Assembly (NCBI RefSeq): GCF_029227915.1
Contig: NC_079883.1
Location: forward strand, 24,922,001-24,986,000
Reading direction: 5' to 3'
Origin: Hydractinia symbiolongicarpus
Lineage: Eukaryota > Cnidaria > Hydrozoa > Anthoathecata > Hydractiniidae
DNA length: 64,000 nt
The notes beneath the pieces were generated by a model. It was not told where the DNA came from. It saw only the letters and a program-made list of their open reading frames with translations, and ran no database searches. A program made the translations under genes and the position numbers. This document shows positions 1-11,745 of this stretch, piece after piece. Position 1 is the stretch's first letter, and each line of letters opens with the position of its first letter.

Positions 1-968
1 TTGCAAAAAACGAAAATTTGATTTTGAGCGGATAAAATTATTATACAATTGTGTTACCATTTTACATTTGCAAATTGTAACAAAGAATTTACATCAATGA
101 AATGGGACTCAGCGTCGAACGCCAGATGTAGTTCTACAAGTTAACAGTACTTGCAACCTATTTGTAGGTCACTTCTCTTTCTACAATTATCAGGCGTTAA
201 CCTAAAATATAAAAGAGAGACAAAAATTCCATCATTTAAACATAATAATCGCCATATGGTGATGACTAACCCTGTTTTTACCCAATTTCTCCAGACTGAA
301 TAAAACATTTGGCCTCAAAAAAATGTCTATACCCAGCCTCAACAATCCCTCTTCAAAATAAAAATTCATGAATAATAATTAGTTCAGCCAAATATAGCTT
401 AAGTGTACGCCCTTTTGAAATTTAACAGAAAAATTTAAGACGATCTTTATTATGCTACACTGCACGAGCTTTAACTTTCGATAGCATTTTTGTTTTACTT
501 TAGAATTTTCAGACATGCTTGGTGAATCATGCAGCTATGACTTGGTGTGCGGAAATCTTTTTATTCGGAATAGTTTTCTTTCAACAGCGTTCGATGCTGC
601 AGGGGATGCTAACAAAGAATCTTTTTAAAAAAACAAAAGGCTATTGTTAAAGAAATAAGAATGATAAAAAAAATCTGCACACCGTTTTAACAGGGTTAAC
701 GCAAGATTCATTTAAAAGCAGAAGCTGATGAAAAATAACGAGTTTGTAAAAAGTTGGAGCTCGTAAAATCCGATTTTTTCTTTTATTTTAATACATATTT
801 AGGTGGAAATTTTTGCTGACTCAGCAATTTTGCTGACTCAGTTAAAATCATTACATTATGTAGTAAGGCCTATATTTTTAGGAAATGGTAAAAAAATGGT
901 ATCAATAATACACTCAGTAAATAATTCAGCTCTTTGGACAGCCATAAAAGGGTTACTGCCACCTTCAC
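1..968. other. AT-rich DNA, no gene seen
   Basis: No convincing ORF, RNA gene or repeat was recognised. The short open frames here are AT-rich and carry no recognisable motif. Confidence 0.5.
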
Positions 969-1453
969 AATGCGGCACTATTAAAAAAAGAGCTGCGAGA
1001 CCCCTAGGCGTACTTCGCGAAAATTAAAAATGTAAAAATTTCAGTACACAAAAAATTATACACTCAATATTTTTTATTCAAAAAGGATCCTTGTTTGGGA
1101 TAAAAATAAAGCTGTCCAGCTGGACAAATTCTCAGGGCGCAAGAATGACAAACCTACCGAGAATTATGTGGCTTGCTAAGTAGCTAAACATTTTCCATTT
1201 TAACAAAAATATAAAATGAGGAATGAAGGTAGCTAAAATAACCAATAATTTGTATGTTAGTTGGGATGATTCGAAATCAATAAACGAAAGTATATACCTA
1301 TTGGTCTCCGTGGCTAGGTAGCTGAAACATCAAAATTAATATGTTTAAAACTTGTATAAAATGCAGAAAATGATAAAATGCAAATGACTTGTTTGGTTAA
1401 TTCTAACTCTAGTTTTTTGTTTTCTCAGCTCTATTTTTACCGGTGCCGCATTT
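969..1453. repeat. MITE-like inverted-repeat element
   Basis: The left arm near 969-996 begins ATGCGGCAC and continues into an A-rich stretch ending AGAGCTG. The right arm near 1426-1453 is its reverse complement with a few mismatches (CAGCTCT...GTGCCGCAT). About 430 bp lie between the arms, with no coding sequence seen. This fits a small non-autonomous DNA transposon of unknown superfamily. No target-site duplication could be fixed by eye. Confidence 0.35.
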
Positions 1454-2267
1454 TTAGAGTGCGTAGTGAAATTAAATATCCGCAAATATTAAATGTTTTT
1501 AGCTAAGTTGTCGGCAAAATATTGAATGTAACAGAGCTAACGATCCTACAATAATCACGAGTTCGCTATTCTTCTGTTTTCCCGAAGGGTAATAAAAGTT
1601 CGACATTTTGAAACTTTGGTTACTCTTTCATACTTTCATCATGCTCCGCACGATCCTCACGACATATCAGTTTAGTTCTCAATGCTAGTTACACTTTTTT
1701 TCGTTCCTGTTTCCCTTGACCGGTGAAACAGAACATTAGATTCAGAAAAGGCAAGCGCGTTTATAACGGCACATGCTACCATTATACCAATCAATGCCAT
1801 TTATTCCGTGACATAAAAGTTGCCTTAGCTGTGTATTGGTATAGCAAAGTCTCTTGAGTACTTCCCCAGGCGATGGAATAAATAGCATTAAAAAAGAACC
1901 ACCTATATCTAGCTGGATTTTCGATGCTTCGTCAAAATTTGCGTTTGCAGCCAAATCTTAAAATTGCTTTGTTTAATATTTATGCATGGCTAGAAATATA
2001 ACAATATATTAATGTTAACATGGAAAAAGATATAAATACATATAAACAAAAGCATGACCTACAGACTTTCTTTTAAAATTGGCGCGGCCACGTTAAATCG
2101 TCCATTAAGCATGCTGTCATCGCTAGATTTTGAGGTCGTACTTATAAAAGGAACGGATCAAAAGGCACAATGTTTTTAATGCTTATTAATTTTTTTACAA
2201 TCTTGCCCAAAAGTGCCATTTTTAAGTATTAAGTAATAAAAATAAAAAATAATGAAATATAATAAGA
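1454..2267. other. no feature seen
   Basis: AT-rich sequence without a supported gene or repeat. Confidence 0.4.
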
Positions 2268-2375
2268 CTAGTCGTTAGCCCGTGGGAAATCCACAGAAAT
2301 ACATATACGCGGTACGCATTTGTTATTTGGTACATAAATATTTCGTGTCTTTGTAACACTTTTTTTTCGCGCACA
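2268..2375 (-). mobile_element. Helitron-type 3' end and degraded body
   Basis: Read on the minus strand, a GTGG..CCACGGG hairpin is followed by CTAACGACTAG and then T, the same 3' terminus as the complete elements at 8935 and 53813. The interior to the right keeps diverged blocks of the short elements (a ggtacgcat block and a ttcgtgtctttgtaac block). No clean 5' TC end was found, so the right limit is approximate. Confidence 0.5.
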
Positions 2376-4863
2376 AAGAGGAATATTAATATAAAAAATA
2401 GAGATATTTAAAAATTTAGTCAGTTTGATAAAACTTTACGTAAAATTTATATATTGTGTGTTGATGGATTCGTATAGCTAACTAACACATCAGCCGTCGC
2501 AATTTACCTTGGCGTGTCTAATTTTTCATTTTCCTTCATAAATGTGTTATATATGGAGGTGGAAATTGCATTTTGGTTATTTACAATGAATATGTAAGCT
2601 CTGTTAGCTGCATGAGCAATGTTGGCCATCCTCGACAGGTTCGAATTTAACAGGGGATTTCAATTTTGATTAATGTAGGAACTTGTAAGAGATACAGTTG
2701 GATTTTAAAGTATTTTAGTTAAGTTATACTGATTTTTAAGGTTATTATGTTCGTGTTACTTTATGTTGTTATTCTATCAAGGACAATGCATAATAGCTAC
2801 ACAATGAATATCTGTTCTTCATAGTACATAATAAAATAATAAGGACATGATCATTATGTTAATGGTATGTTTTTTGTATCAAGAATCTTCAAGACATTGT
2901 AACCATAATTGTTAAGTAATAATAAGCATGCGTAACAACTTGAAGATTTACACCATGAGTGACACACATTTTTTATATAAATTTTATTTATAAGAAATCA
3001 TAGGCCTTAAAACCAAAATTTAAGAAACTTTTTGAAAAACCTTAATTAGAGAGTAAAATATCCGACATTCACACACTTATACATACAGCTCACAAAATAC
3101 GCACAAAGATTGCAAAGGTCATTCAGTCCAAACGAACAAAATCTTGTAAACAAAATATTAATTTCTATGTAGTAGTTACTGGATATTAAACTCATGTTGT
3201 TGTTTTTTATTTTAAAGTTTGTTTTTATCCCAATCGAATCTACTTTGCCTATTTATGGAGATTATGTGATAAGTTCTTTAGTGAGAGAGTCTTTTTAAAA
3301 AATGATACTGTTTTCTTGTATTATAGTATAATATTCTTACTTGATTGCCTTTCTTTTAATGAGTCAAACAAAACTGCGTGAAATTCAGTTGTATCTATAT
3401 GGAATAAAAAAAGATTTTTTTTGGTGAAGACAACAAGTACTTTGAGGATTATAGATAGTCAATGTAATACTATTTTGTTCATGTATAAACTTCTCTGGTA
3501 CAGATAAACATATTGTGCACGTTGCTACAGTACTCCATAACGATGCAAGATGGCATAAATAACATTCATATTTTAAAACAGATTATTATTGTTGAAATTT
3601 GTTTTAGAAAAAGAGGGTGTTTATAGCTTAGATTTTGTGAGATAATCTAAGGCTGTACTGTAGTTGTTCGTTATACTTACCGAAGCCTGTATAAATATTT
3701 ACATTGACTTTATTAAAGAAAATTCACCTGTTAAAATTACTAACATTAAGCCTACAATTTTATAATTTGCAGGTCACTCTTTATAACTAAAATAAAACAT
3801 ATTATTTAAATTATGCAATCTGACCTTTAACAGGACATTCCTTTTTTAATTGTTCATACAACAGCGAGATCAGACGTGTTTTAGAATATAGAACATAAAC
3901 ATTCATGTGGTTATATATTATTTTGTTGTGTGTGAACGCATTGTCAGTCTGCAAGTGCAAAGTTCAGATGGTTATTTGTTGAAGTTACAAAGAAGGTACG
4001 TTCTTAGCTTATGTTTTCTTGTCACTTAACCTAAGGTCGAATTACGCGAATAATGCACCAATATAAACGAACATTTTTTAAAAAACTGGTTAAAAAGATC
4101 AAAATATTTCTGTCTTGACAACACTTTTAAAATTGGCAGTATGGAGCCGCGATTATAAATCTTTGAAGTAAAATGATACAACAATGCAGCCAGGGCAGAT
4201 GCAGTTACTAGGAACTGGAATAACGTTTTAAGACATGGAAATTTAGATTTGAGTAAATTAAAAGCGCAGAAATATGATTTACTTAAAGTTAATGTTTCTT
4301 TAATGAGTAATTTATGTGAATACTATTAATATTTTACCTTCAAATGACCTCCAAAAAAAGCAGAAAGCTTGTATAATATCAAAATCTATTTTCTTGAATT
4401 TTGTGTACGTATTACGACATTGTTTTACATAGCTAAATCAATGCAAACATCAATAAAACTTATGCCAACAAACAATTAAGCTACACATTTTTTGAATACC
4501 AATGTATGTTATAAGGACTATTGTTTAGAGTTTTGCAAATTCCCAACTGAGCGAACACAGTACAAGATTTCTTCCGCAGCGACCTAGCTACGATTGGATA
4601 TTGCGCATTATTGGTATAACTAAATTAGGCGCCCAGACGCATATTTTTAACATTTTGCCTTTTTTAGCTGCGCTATTTAAGGAAAAGATATAATTCTGGG
4701 AATGTTGGTTATTTTAATTCTTCTTACAGTCTATTTATTATTTGCAAAAGAAAGCGAGATAGTGTTTCCTGACAAGATTACAGTAACAACAAATGGCATC
4801 CAAAGTTTCTTAGCGAAACAGACTGCGATTACTTCAAATTTAAAATGCAAACCTGCTTGCTGT
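2376..4863. other. long AT-rich intergenic stretch
   Basis: No ORF with recognisable protein features, no tandem repeat and no RNA gene seen. It presumably includes upstream sequence of the LRR gene at 5303. Confidence 0.4.
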
Positions 4864-4874
4864 TATATATAAAG
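4864..4874 (+). promoter_or_regulatory. candidate TATA box of the LRR receptor gene
   Basis: TATATATAAAG is followed by a GC-richer GGGGCTAC. It lies about 430 bp before the likely ATG at 5303. With a 5' UTR intron ending at 5258, a transcription start near 4900 would be plausible. This is inference from position and motif only. Confidence 0.3.
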
Positions 4875-5232
4875 GGGCTACAATTGTAGACAAGATGTAG
4901 TGAAACGACTTGGAAAATAATGATATTACTCCAAAATTGCTTTCTCCCCTTGTTAATGTTGGCTTCAAGAAGTGCAGAGTATTTGAACTAATCTTTCCAC
5001 TATAGTTTCTTTTTATTACCCCTAAAAAAACATTGCTGTCGTTTTACCCGTTTTTCACTTGACTTAAGTACCTCCCTTAAGGCTTAACCTTGCTAGGTTA
5101 TTGTTGTAGCATTGTGACCAAAAAAACTTAATGAATACTATTAAAAAAATAAATGTGCATCTGATCCTAAAGATGGTCATTTTCTCGCAACTAAATTATC
5201 TTGCTGTTTTGATGTTGCTAACTATCATTGCA

Positions 5233-5258
5233 TTTCCACCTATTTCTATTTATTTTAG
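5233..5258 (+). other. candidate splice acceptor of a 5' UTR intron
   Basis: A pyrimidine-rich tract ends in TTTATTTTAG at 5258. If the exon starts at 5259, the first ATG after it is at 5303, directly before a strong signal peptide. The upstream in-frame ATG at 5228 would then be intronic. The donor was not located. Confidence 0.4.
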
Positions 5259-5302
5259 GTGTTGCGATATTGCTGTGTCCGCAGGCGCAAAGGCAAAACA
5301 TA

Positions 5303-6706
5303 ATGTTCATTTTGACATTGGCAATTTTTCTAATAAATTTTCAAACACTGGATGCATGTCCGGCGCTATGTAATTGTCATGACCAAGCAGTGTATTGCAA
5401 TGTACAAAAGGTCTTAACAAAAGAAGATATTGAAATAATTGGACCGAAGATACCGTTGAACACGATAGCATTAACCATTAATCAATACGCATCAGAGGAT
5501 CTTTCACTCAAAGCTTTTCCTGTTCTACCTTTGTTAAAAGAACTGAATATAGGCTATAGTAATTTATCAAAAGTTCCGAATGAATTGTCAAGAAAGTTGC
5601 CTGCCTTATCGAGTTTAACGTTACGTCGGAACAAAATAACAAGGGTTAGTGGAAAAGATTTTCTCGGACTTCGTAACTTAAAAGATTTACGAATCTTTCA
5701 AAACCCGTTAGAGGAAGTTAGTGTTGATACTTTTTCAGATTTACTGAATCTAACCTATATAGATTTGCAAGGCAATCGCCTCACTTCACTTGATGTCAGA
5801 ACTTTTGCAGGTCTTGAAAAATTAACCATAATAGATCTCACTAAAAACCTCATACAAAGCATTCCAGAATACACATTTTCCAGTCAAAAATCGCTAGTTG
5901 AATTACGTTTGGAAAACAACAAAATTAAAAAATTGTTTCCGACGTCCTTCGCTGGCCTTTCAAAGCTAAGTGTGCTGTATTTAAATAGAAATGAAATTAA
6001 CAAGTTACCCCATGGTTTGTTTAATGTATTTGACAACTCAAAATTGATCTTTTACATGAATCATAATAAGATCGAAAAAGTACCAAATGAATTGTTTAGA
6101 GATGGTCAAGTGATAAACATATTCGGAATAGCAAACAACAAGTTATCAGATATTGCAGATAAAGCTTTTGCAGAAACAACTTTTACCACTGGCTTAGACT
6201 TATCCAGTAACAACATTAAATCAATTCCCCCGAATGCATTCAGAAGAACGTCAATTAGTATATTAGCATTGGCGAACAATCCCTTAAATTGCAATTGCGA
6301 CTTTTACAAACTATTAGACGTAATTCAACAAGGCAATAAAGCCACGAATTTTATGGGTTCTTGCCATTTACCAACATCACTGGCGGGTCTATCTATTAGC
6401 AATTCTTCCGCTATAAAGGAAAGTCAGTGTACCATATGTGATTTCAACTCAACGTGTTTAAATAGTGCTCACTGTGTTCCGCTCGGCGGAAAGTCTTTTA
6501 CTTGTAAATGTTTAGATGGATACAAAGGTGATATATGCCAGACGAAGATGAAGAGAAATGGACAAAAAGAGTTGGTGTTCCCCTTGGTTGGTGCCTTTCT
6601 AGCATTGATTTTTGTTATTGCAATTATTTTTTGCATTCATTGGTATATGCGGCGTTCACTTGTTGGCAACAGGTTGCAAAAGGAGTATTCATCAATCAAC
6701 ACATAA
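5303..6706 (+). CDS. LRR-EGF single-pass membrane receptor
   Basis: The predicted product (467 aa) is a type I cell-surface protein. In order it has a signal peptide (MFILTLAIFLINF, residues 1-18), an LRR N-terminal cap starting CPALCNC, about 11 leucine-rich repeats with LxxLxLxxNxI spacing, an LRR C-terminal cap starting NPLNCNCDF, one EGF-like domain with six cysteines (from CTICDFNSTC to CLDGYKGDIC), a transmembrane helix (near residues 418-441) and a short basic tail of about 20 residues. The whole coding region is one open exon. The frame is open from 5228, but I chose 5303 because it starts the signal peptide and follows a likely splice acceptor. LRR-EGF-TM proteins of this layout serve adhesion or signalling; no named orthologue is assigned. 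The short tail shows no kinase, TIR or death domain, so it may need a partner to signal. Confidence 0.85.
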   Translation: MFILTLAIFLINFQTLDACPALCNCHDQAVYCNVQKVLTKEDIEIIGPKIPLNTIALTINQYASEDLSLKAFPVLPLLKELNIGYSNLSKVPNELSRKLPALSSLTLRRNKITRVSGKDFLGLRNLKDLRIFQNPLEEVSVDTFSDLLNLTYIDLQGNRLTSLDVRTFAGLEKLTIIDLTKNLIQSIPEYTFSSQKSLVELRLENNKIKKLFPTSFAGLSKLSVLYLNRNEINKLPHGLFNVFDNSKLIFYMNHNKIEKVPNELFRDGQVINIFGIANNKLSDIADKAFAETTFTTGLDLSSNNIKSIPPNAFRRTSISILALANNPLNCNCDFYKLLDVIQQGNKATNFMGSCHLPTSLAGLSISNSSAIKESQCTICDFNSTCLNSAHCVPLGGKSFTCKCLDGYKGDICQTKMKRNGQKELVFPLVGAFLALIFVIAIIFCIHWYMRRSLVGNRLQKEYSSINT

Positions 6707-6917
6707 ATTAATATCTGATTTGCAACATTCTTTATTGTACTTTTAAATTTTCTTTAATCATATATATTTCAATATTTTTTATTAACATGTTGAATTAATG
6801 TGATTGACTCAAATAATTAACTGAGAATGCACTCCCGTATAATTCATTTCTTCTTTTTTAAATAGAACTTACCAAGTAGAATTATTACTAATTTAGTAAA
6901 TTATTTAGGGTACAACA

Positions 6918-6923
6918 AATAAA
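6918..6923 (+). terminator. candidate polyadenylation signal
   Basis: AATAAA about 210 bp after the stop codon of the LRR gene. Such hexamers are common in AT-rich DNA, so support is weak. Confidence 0.25.
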
Positions 6924-7494
6924 AGTTCGTGATTTAATCCACTTGTGTTAAATTTGAATTCTTTTCCAATCAACTTGTATAAGTCATCCCAAAGAATAAT
7001 GGAAGCATATATCGTTTCTTATATGGCCACACCAATGTTATAAGGATAGAAAAACTAAAGAAATTCATAGCCTGTCAGTTGTAACAAATCCTGCTACGAT
7101 GTGGTGTTAGAAATAAAACAGTATTAATAATGGCTATCTGTATTGGAAACCAAGCTACCTTGACTCACATTAAAAGCTCAATCAAATCATATTATTTAAA
7201 TGCTTAGGGTATATCTGTGTTGCGGATAAACATTTAGTCGCATTTGTACGAAGTCATTCGAATAAAATCGTGTCCTATCCAATATACAATAAATGAGGTA
7301 GCCTTTATTTCAAATCGACAAGAAATTTCGTTATGTTTACATGCAAAACTTTATGAACTTTGTGTAAACTGCACATGCAACATAACTTTGTACACATGTG
7401 TAATAACCTTTTGAACATGCGCAAAGCTTAATCCTATTCGGTCCGGGGTTTTTTGAACATATTATGACCGGGCGGTGGATTCGACACCACCCCA
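6924..7494. other. no gene seen
   Basis: AT-rich DNA. Near 7470 the sequence ggtggattcgacaccacc forms a short hairpin just before the poly-C tract. Confidence 0.35.
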
Positions 7495-7515
7495 CCCCCC
7501 CCCCCCCCCCCCCCC
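7495..7515 (+). repeat. homopolymer of 21 C
   Basis: An uninterrupted C run following an ACCACCCCA stretch. This is striking in DNA of this composition. Its length is likely to vary between individuals or to be a sequencing estimate. Confidence 0.9.
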
Positions 7516-8294
7516 TCTTAATAACTTTTCATAAGCTTTTTCAAATTAATTAAAACTTGTCGTATTATTACATCGTAAGTCGGAGTTTGTTTTATTTTTG
7601 TGATATTTTAAATTCGATCCAGTTAGCTGTTAGCAGAGTTAATAGTAAAGTGAGTAACATTAAAAGAAATATAATCAGATATACATGGGATCGAGAGGAG
7701 TAATATTCAGTTACCTTTGTTGCAAATTTAGTTATATGTAATTTCAGGTTGCTACATTTTTTTGACCTAATTTCTAGCGTTTATCTGTAGAACTACTGCC
7801 CAAAAATTTCTTACCTTTCGTTAGCAAAAATTTGTAAAATTTTGACAATTTAAATAGGGTCTAATGAGACCATTGAGTTTTTTTACATCTTCCATACAAA
7901 ACGGGTTAAGCAAATTATTTGTCTTTGCTAGCTTTATAGTTTTCTATTAAAGTTGATTTTAGTGTTTAGACAAGTTTACTTCGTCTCATATGTACGTTAT
8001 AGAGTGGTAGTGGTCCCGTTGAGGGAGGGGGTTGGAGGGCTTAAAACGCACTCCAAACCCTCAGTTGTTTGTAAACGCCCTGACAATCCTAAATACGCCT
8101 CTGTGCAGCCTTATTATGTTACCCTATTATACGTAGTCTTGCTGGCATGTTCAAAATAGTTGATAGCTTCCATAACCCAGGCGGAAATAAATTCAACGAA
8201 GTTCCTTAGTAAGTATTCGTATTTTACGACTCTCGTTCTCTACAGGAAAAATTCCTATGGGCTGTTGTGTTTGAGGTGGGAGCTACTTCAATTA
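7516..8294. other. no gene seen
   Basis: No supported coding region. Short open frames here lack protein-like features. Confidence 0.35.
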
Positions 8295-8648
8295 AGGGTA
8301 GATAGATAGATAAATGTGCATATTTTACATGGCTAGCCTCACAAATATCGAGGGATATTTCCAATATTTCTATTATTTCCAGGAGGGGCTATGGCTTAGA
8401 TGGAGAGTCCTAGAGTATTTAATGCTCAATTTGAGCTACGCAGACCCAATTAGGGCCAACGCTCTACTAGACAACATCCAACGGCGCACACAGTGTGCCA
8501 TCTTTCCAATTTCCCTCACATGACTTGGGTTAACCCGGGGCTATGGTAACATTCACTCTCCCATGTTGAATTACCGTCAAGAGGAATCGAACCCCGGTCT
8601 CCTGCACAGAGTACGAGAGCTATAACCACTAATCTACGTCTCCAGGGG
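8295..8648 (-). mobile_element. tRNA-derived SINE
   Basis: On the minus strand the head (8648 down to about 8575) looks like a tRNA with an internal RNA polymerase III promoter. Box A reads TAGATTAGTGG and box B reads GGTTCGATTCC. A body of about 250 bp follows and the element ends in a (TATC)n-like tail near 8310-8295. This is the usual layout of a tRNA-headed SINE mobilised by a LINE. The head is diverged and no functional tRNA is claimed. Confidence 0.7.
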
Positions 8649-8934
8649 TAAAAAACAATAGTCGGGGAAAGTCAGGAATTAAATAATTTATAACCATTTA
8701 ATTAGACGATAGGATCTACTTTTATAGCTACGTAGCCACAGTTAATTCACCATGCATGCAAATCGCTTTTACGCAAAACCCTTTCTTTCATTTTTGTGTT
8801 TTCCATGTTGGGCTATGTTTTAAGACCTTTTCGTAGATTATTGGGTGATAGAATTTACGAATTACTTGCAGCGTGTTGAGGTATTAACCCACTTTACGCC
8901 TAGTCATCGAATATGAATGTGTACCGACACAGCA
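8649..8934. other. spacer, no feature
   Basis: Nothing recognised between the SINE and the mini-Helitron. Confidence 0.4.
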
Positions 8935-9074
8935 TCTATATTATAATACCCGTATACGTCTGTCTGTCTGTCTGTCACGCAAAATGGTAGCTTAGCTGCG
9001 CGATAGCGAGAAGCAAGCAATTCGGTACAAAAAGGACGGGCGAACCCGTTGATTTTCCACGGGCTAACGACTAG
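8935..9074 (+). mobile_element. complete 140-bp non-autonomous Helitron
   Basis: It begins TCTATATTATAATACCCG after an A. It has a (GTCT)n stretch and a GCAAAATGGTAGCTTAGC block, then a 3' hairpin (CCCGTTGATTTTCCACGGG, one mismatch) followed by CTAACGACTAG and a T. A 5' TC, a subterminal hairpin, a 3' CTAG and insertion between A and T without target duplication are the defining marks of Helitrons. It has no coding capacity, so it depends on a RepHel protein supplied from elsewhere. Confidence 0.8.
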
Positions 9075-11622
9075 TATTACTAAATGGTGCTAAATGATAA
9101 CAAAAGAAATAATGGATGCTTTTCGTCTTAAACTATTTTAGCGTATACATCAATTTCCAACTTGTATAATGTATTTCTTAGCTAGATATAATAATTGGTC
9201 AGGGTTCATTTTAAATGTATAAATTCTAAATATAAGAAACCATAGCTAATACAAAAATTTTCATTCATGATTGTTCCTTTTAACATTAGTCTCGGGACAC
9301 CTTTGACAAGTTTCAAGTTAATAGCACTTTTCTGCCTACTAATGTGATTAGACTTTTCGCTTCCACAAATAATGCTTGTGTTAGATGCTTCAACCATGAA
9401 AACGACCACTACTTTTCGACCATGTTAGCTGCTTAAGTGATAAAATTTTAAGGCTTGCAGTCAATGCAGAGGGTTACGGGAAACGACGAACACAAAATAG
9501 CAACATCGTTACCGTTTATTTTTACAATTTTAACAAGGTGCAAACAAAGACTCATAAGCTAAGTAACAAATATAGGAATTACAAAACAATTCTGATGTCG
9601 AAGCAAATGTAAATATAAAGTTGCCTGGCCTTATAAAGTATACTGGCCTTCTGTGTGCCGCAGAAGGCCATTAAACTACAAAAAAGAAATCTGACCCCAA
9701 AAATACATGTTCTTAGCACGACACATAAATGTAACCATTTTATCTTTTACAAAAGCACAAACAGCACATACTTGAAATTAGCGCACAATAAGCTTCCGCA
9801 GAAAAGCACAACAAAAACGATGTATACCCAAGAGACAAACACACAAGGGTACGTAGCATACAACAAACAAAAAGGGTGAATTAAGTCACATCAACCATAA
9901 AAATAACCCAAAGAAGGAGATATAAGTTCCTTCGTAGAGCTTTGAATTACGCTGAATTAGAGAAAAATAAGGGTTAATCCCCTAGGTAGGTTTTATAACA
10001 ACTCTTTTTTGCTATGTTTCACGGCTATAATGCTCACTGATGTTTTTATATTTATCTATCAGAAACCTTTATGCCAAATGTTTAGGTCCCATTCCTCTTA
10101 TAACCTTAGTTATTAGCCATTGCTCGAAACTACATGCTTTATTTTCATAAAATCCTTATAGTCAGAAACATATTTGTATATATTAGTAATCACCAACGTA
10201 ATAAAAAAGACAATCAAGCTCATTCAAAAAACTTTGAAATCTAACTAATAACATTCCCAAAAATTTAATCTAAAAACATTGTAAAACACTTTGAGCAGGC
10301 TTACTCAAAAAAAAATATTCTTTTAAAAAATAGACTGTTCTTTGCTCCACATTCATTAGTTCACAAATCAAATGTGTTCTGTTCTTTCAAAAATCTCCTT
10401 CGTTTTCTATCTGCAAATCAAAAGTCTACTTAAATTCAAAATTTCGCTTAACTTAATTCCAAGTGCGTGTGGCACTGGACAGTGCTTTTCGATTATCAAA
10501 ATACTTTACTAAACAATTTCACGAAAAAAAATTATAGCATAAATTATTTCACTTTTAATCCTGTTTTTATATTTAGAGACTATAATCCTACTATGAGATC
10601 TTACAGTACCCTTACAAATAAAGAAGCAATCCATTAGAATTAAAACTTTGTCCAAACTAGGTCCCGTTATTTTCCGTTATTTGCAGTGACTTTGAAATTG
10701 ATCGAATTAAAGAGACTACCAAATTAAAGAGGTTCGAATTACAAAGAATCGACTGTATTGTGCCAAAAAAATTGAAACACCTGGTTATTCAATTCAACAA
10801 AGGATACTAATTTTATTTTTCCAACTTTATTGGTGTTTCCTGCTGTATATTTTTAAATAGCTTTGACTAAATAGAACATCGCCTCTCCTTCGATATAAAA
10901 ATCTCATTGTATGGAAAAGTACATCTTGAAATTTTACGTTTCCTTATCCTTATTTCTTCTGTCATTTTTAGGAATGTTCAAAGGTAAAGATTAAGGAATT
11001 GCGCCATTATCTTTAAGATGAAAGTGAAAATTTTAAGTAACGGTTTATCACGTCGTAAGCTTCATTTAGATGGCTACATTTATAAAATGTCAGACATTTC
11101 CACATTTTGATTTATTTACTGAATACACAACACAAATCTTTAGAGAACACTTGAGCCTTTCTAAAATAAGCAACATATCTTTAAAAAATATGAAAAATGA
11201 TATGTATATACAAAAACACATCTTTTTGAAATATCAAAATTTATATTAATTACACATCAATTATCTCACATTTAGCAGTAGGGCCTTTATGTTAAATTCA
11301 TCTCACATACTAATATACCTGCTAACAACATGGTCCCGTCAATCCCTTTTGTCGATTTTTTTTAAAAAACAAAATACACTGAGCATATTCCCCCATAAAA
11401 TTTAACAGAAGTTCAAAGCACGAGAATGACTCCTTGTTGAGTGAAGGACTCCGCCCATGGTGTAAATAGGGTTGATAAACTTTAAAAAATTAAAGAGAAA
11501 ACATTAGAAGAACATAATGATTTATGATACGCGGATATGTATAAATACCTAAATATTGTTTCTATTACAACAATTACACGACTAGTGACTAGTCTTCTGT
11601 TATCTTTATTGTATTTGGTTGA
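9075..11622. other. AT-rich DNA, no gene seen
   Basis: Small open frames near 9206-9409 (-) and 9655-9879 (+) lack recognisable features. No repeat structure is obvious. Confidence 0.35.
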
Positions 11623-11745
11623 TTACAGCTTCGTGAGCTGGTCAATTATGTAATTTATTGTGTTTAGATTTCCCCTAGTTATTTCTAAAGCATCACGGAA
11701 ATAAAATTCTAAAGCCTTAGGAGATAAACCTCCAATGATCACCTT
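11623..11745 (-). pseudogene. orphaned C-terminal segment of copy 1
   Basis: After the in-frame TAA at 11746-11748 the same frame stays open for 40 codons. It keeps the family tail: ALEFYFRDALEI corresponds to TFQYYFKDALDI of copy 2, and the segment lines up with copy 2 without gaps up to a TAA at 11623-11625. It is untranslated unless the stop is read through or the premature stop is a sequencing error. Confidence 0.65.

Noticed and set aside
5228-5302. Upstream in-frame ATG extending the LRR protein by 25 residues
   Set aside because: It precedes a likely splice acceptor at 5258 and would place a second hydrophobic leader before the true signal peptide.
8575-8648. Functional tRNA gene
   Set aside because: Box A and box B are present, but the acceptor stem does not pair well and the sequence continues into a SINE body with a short-repeat tail.
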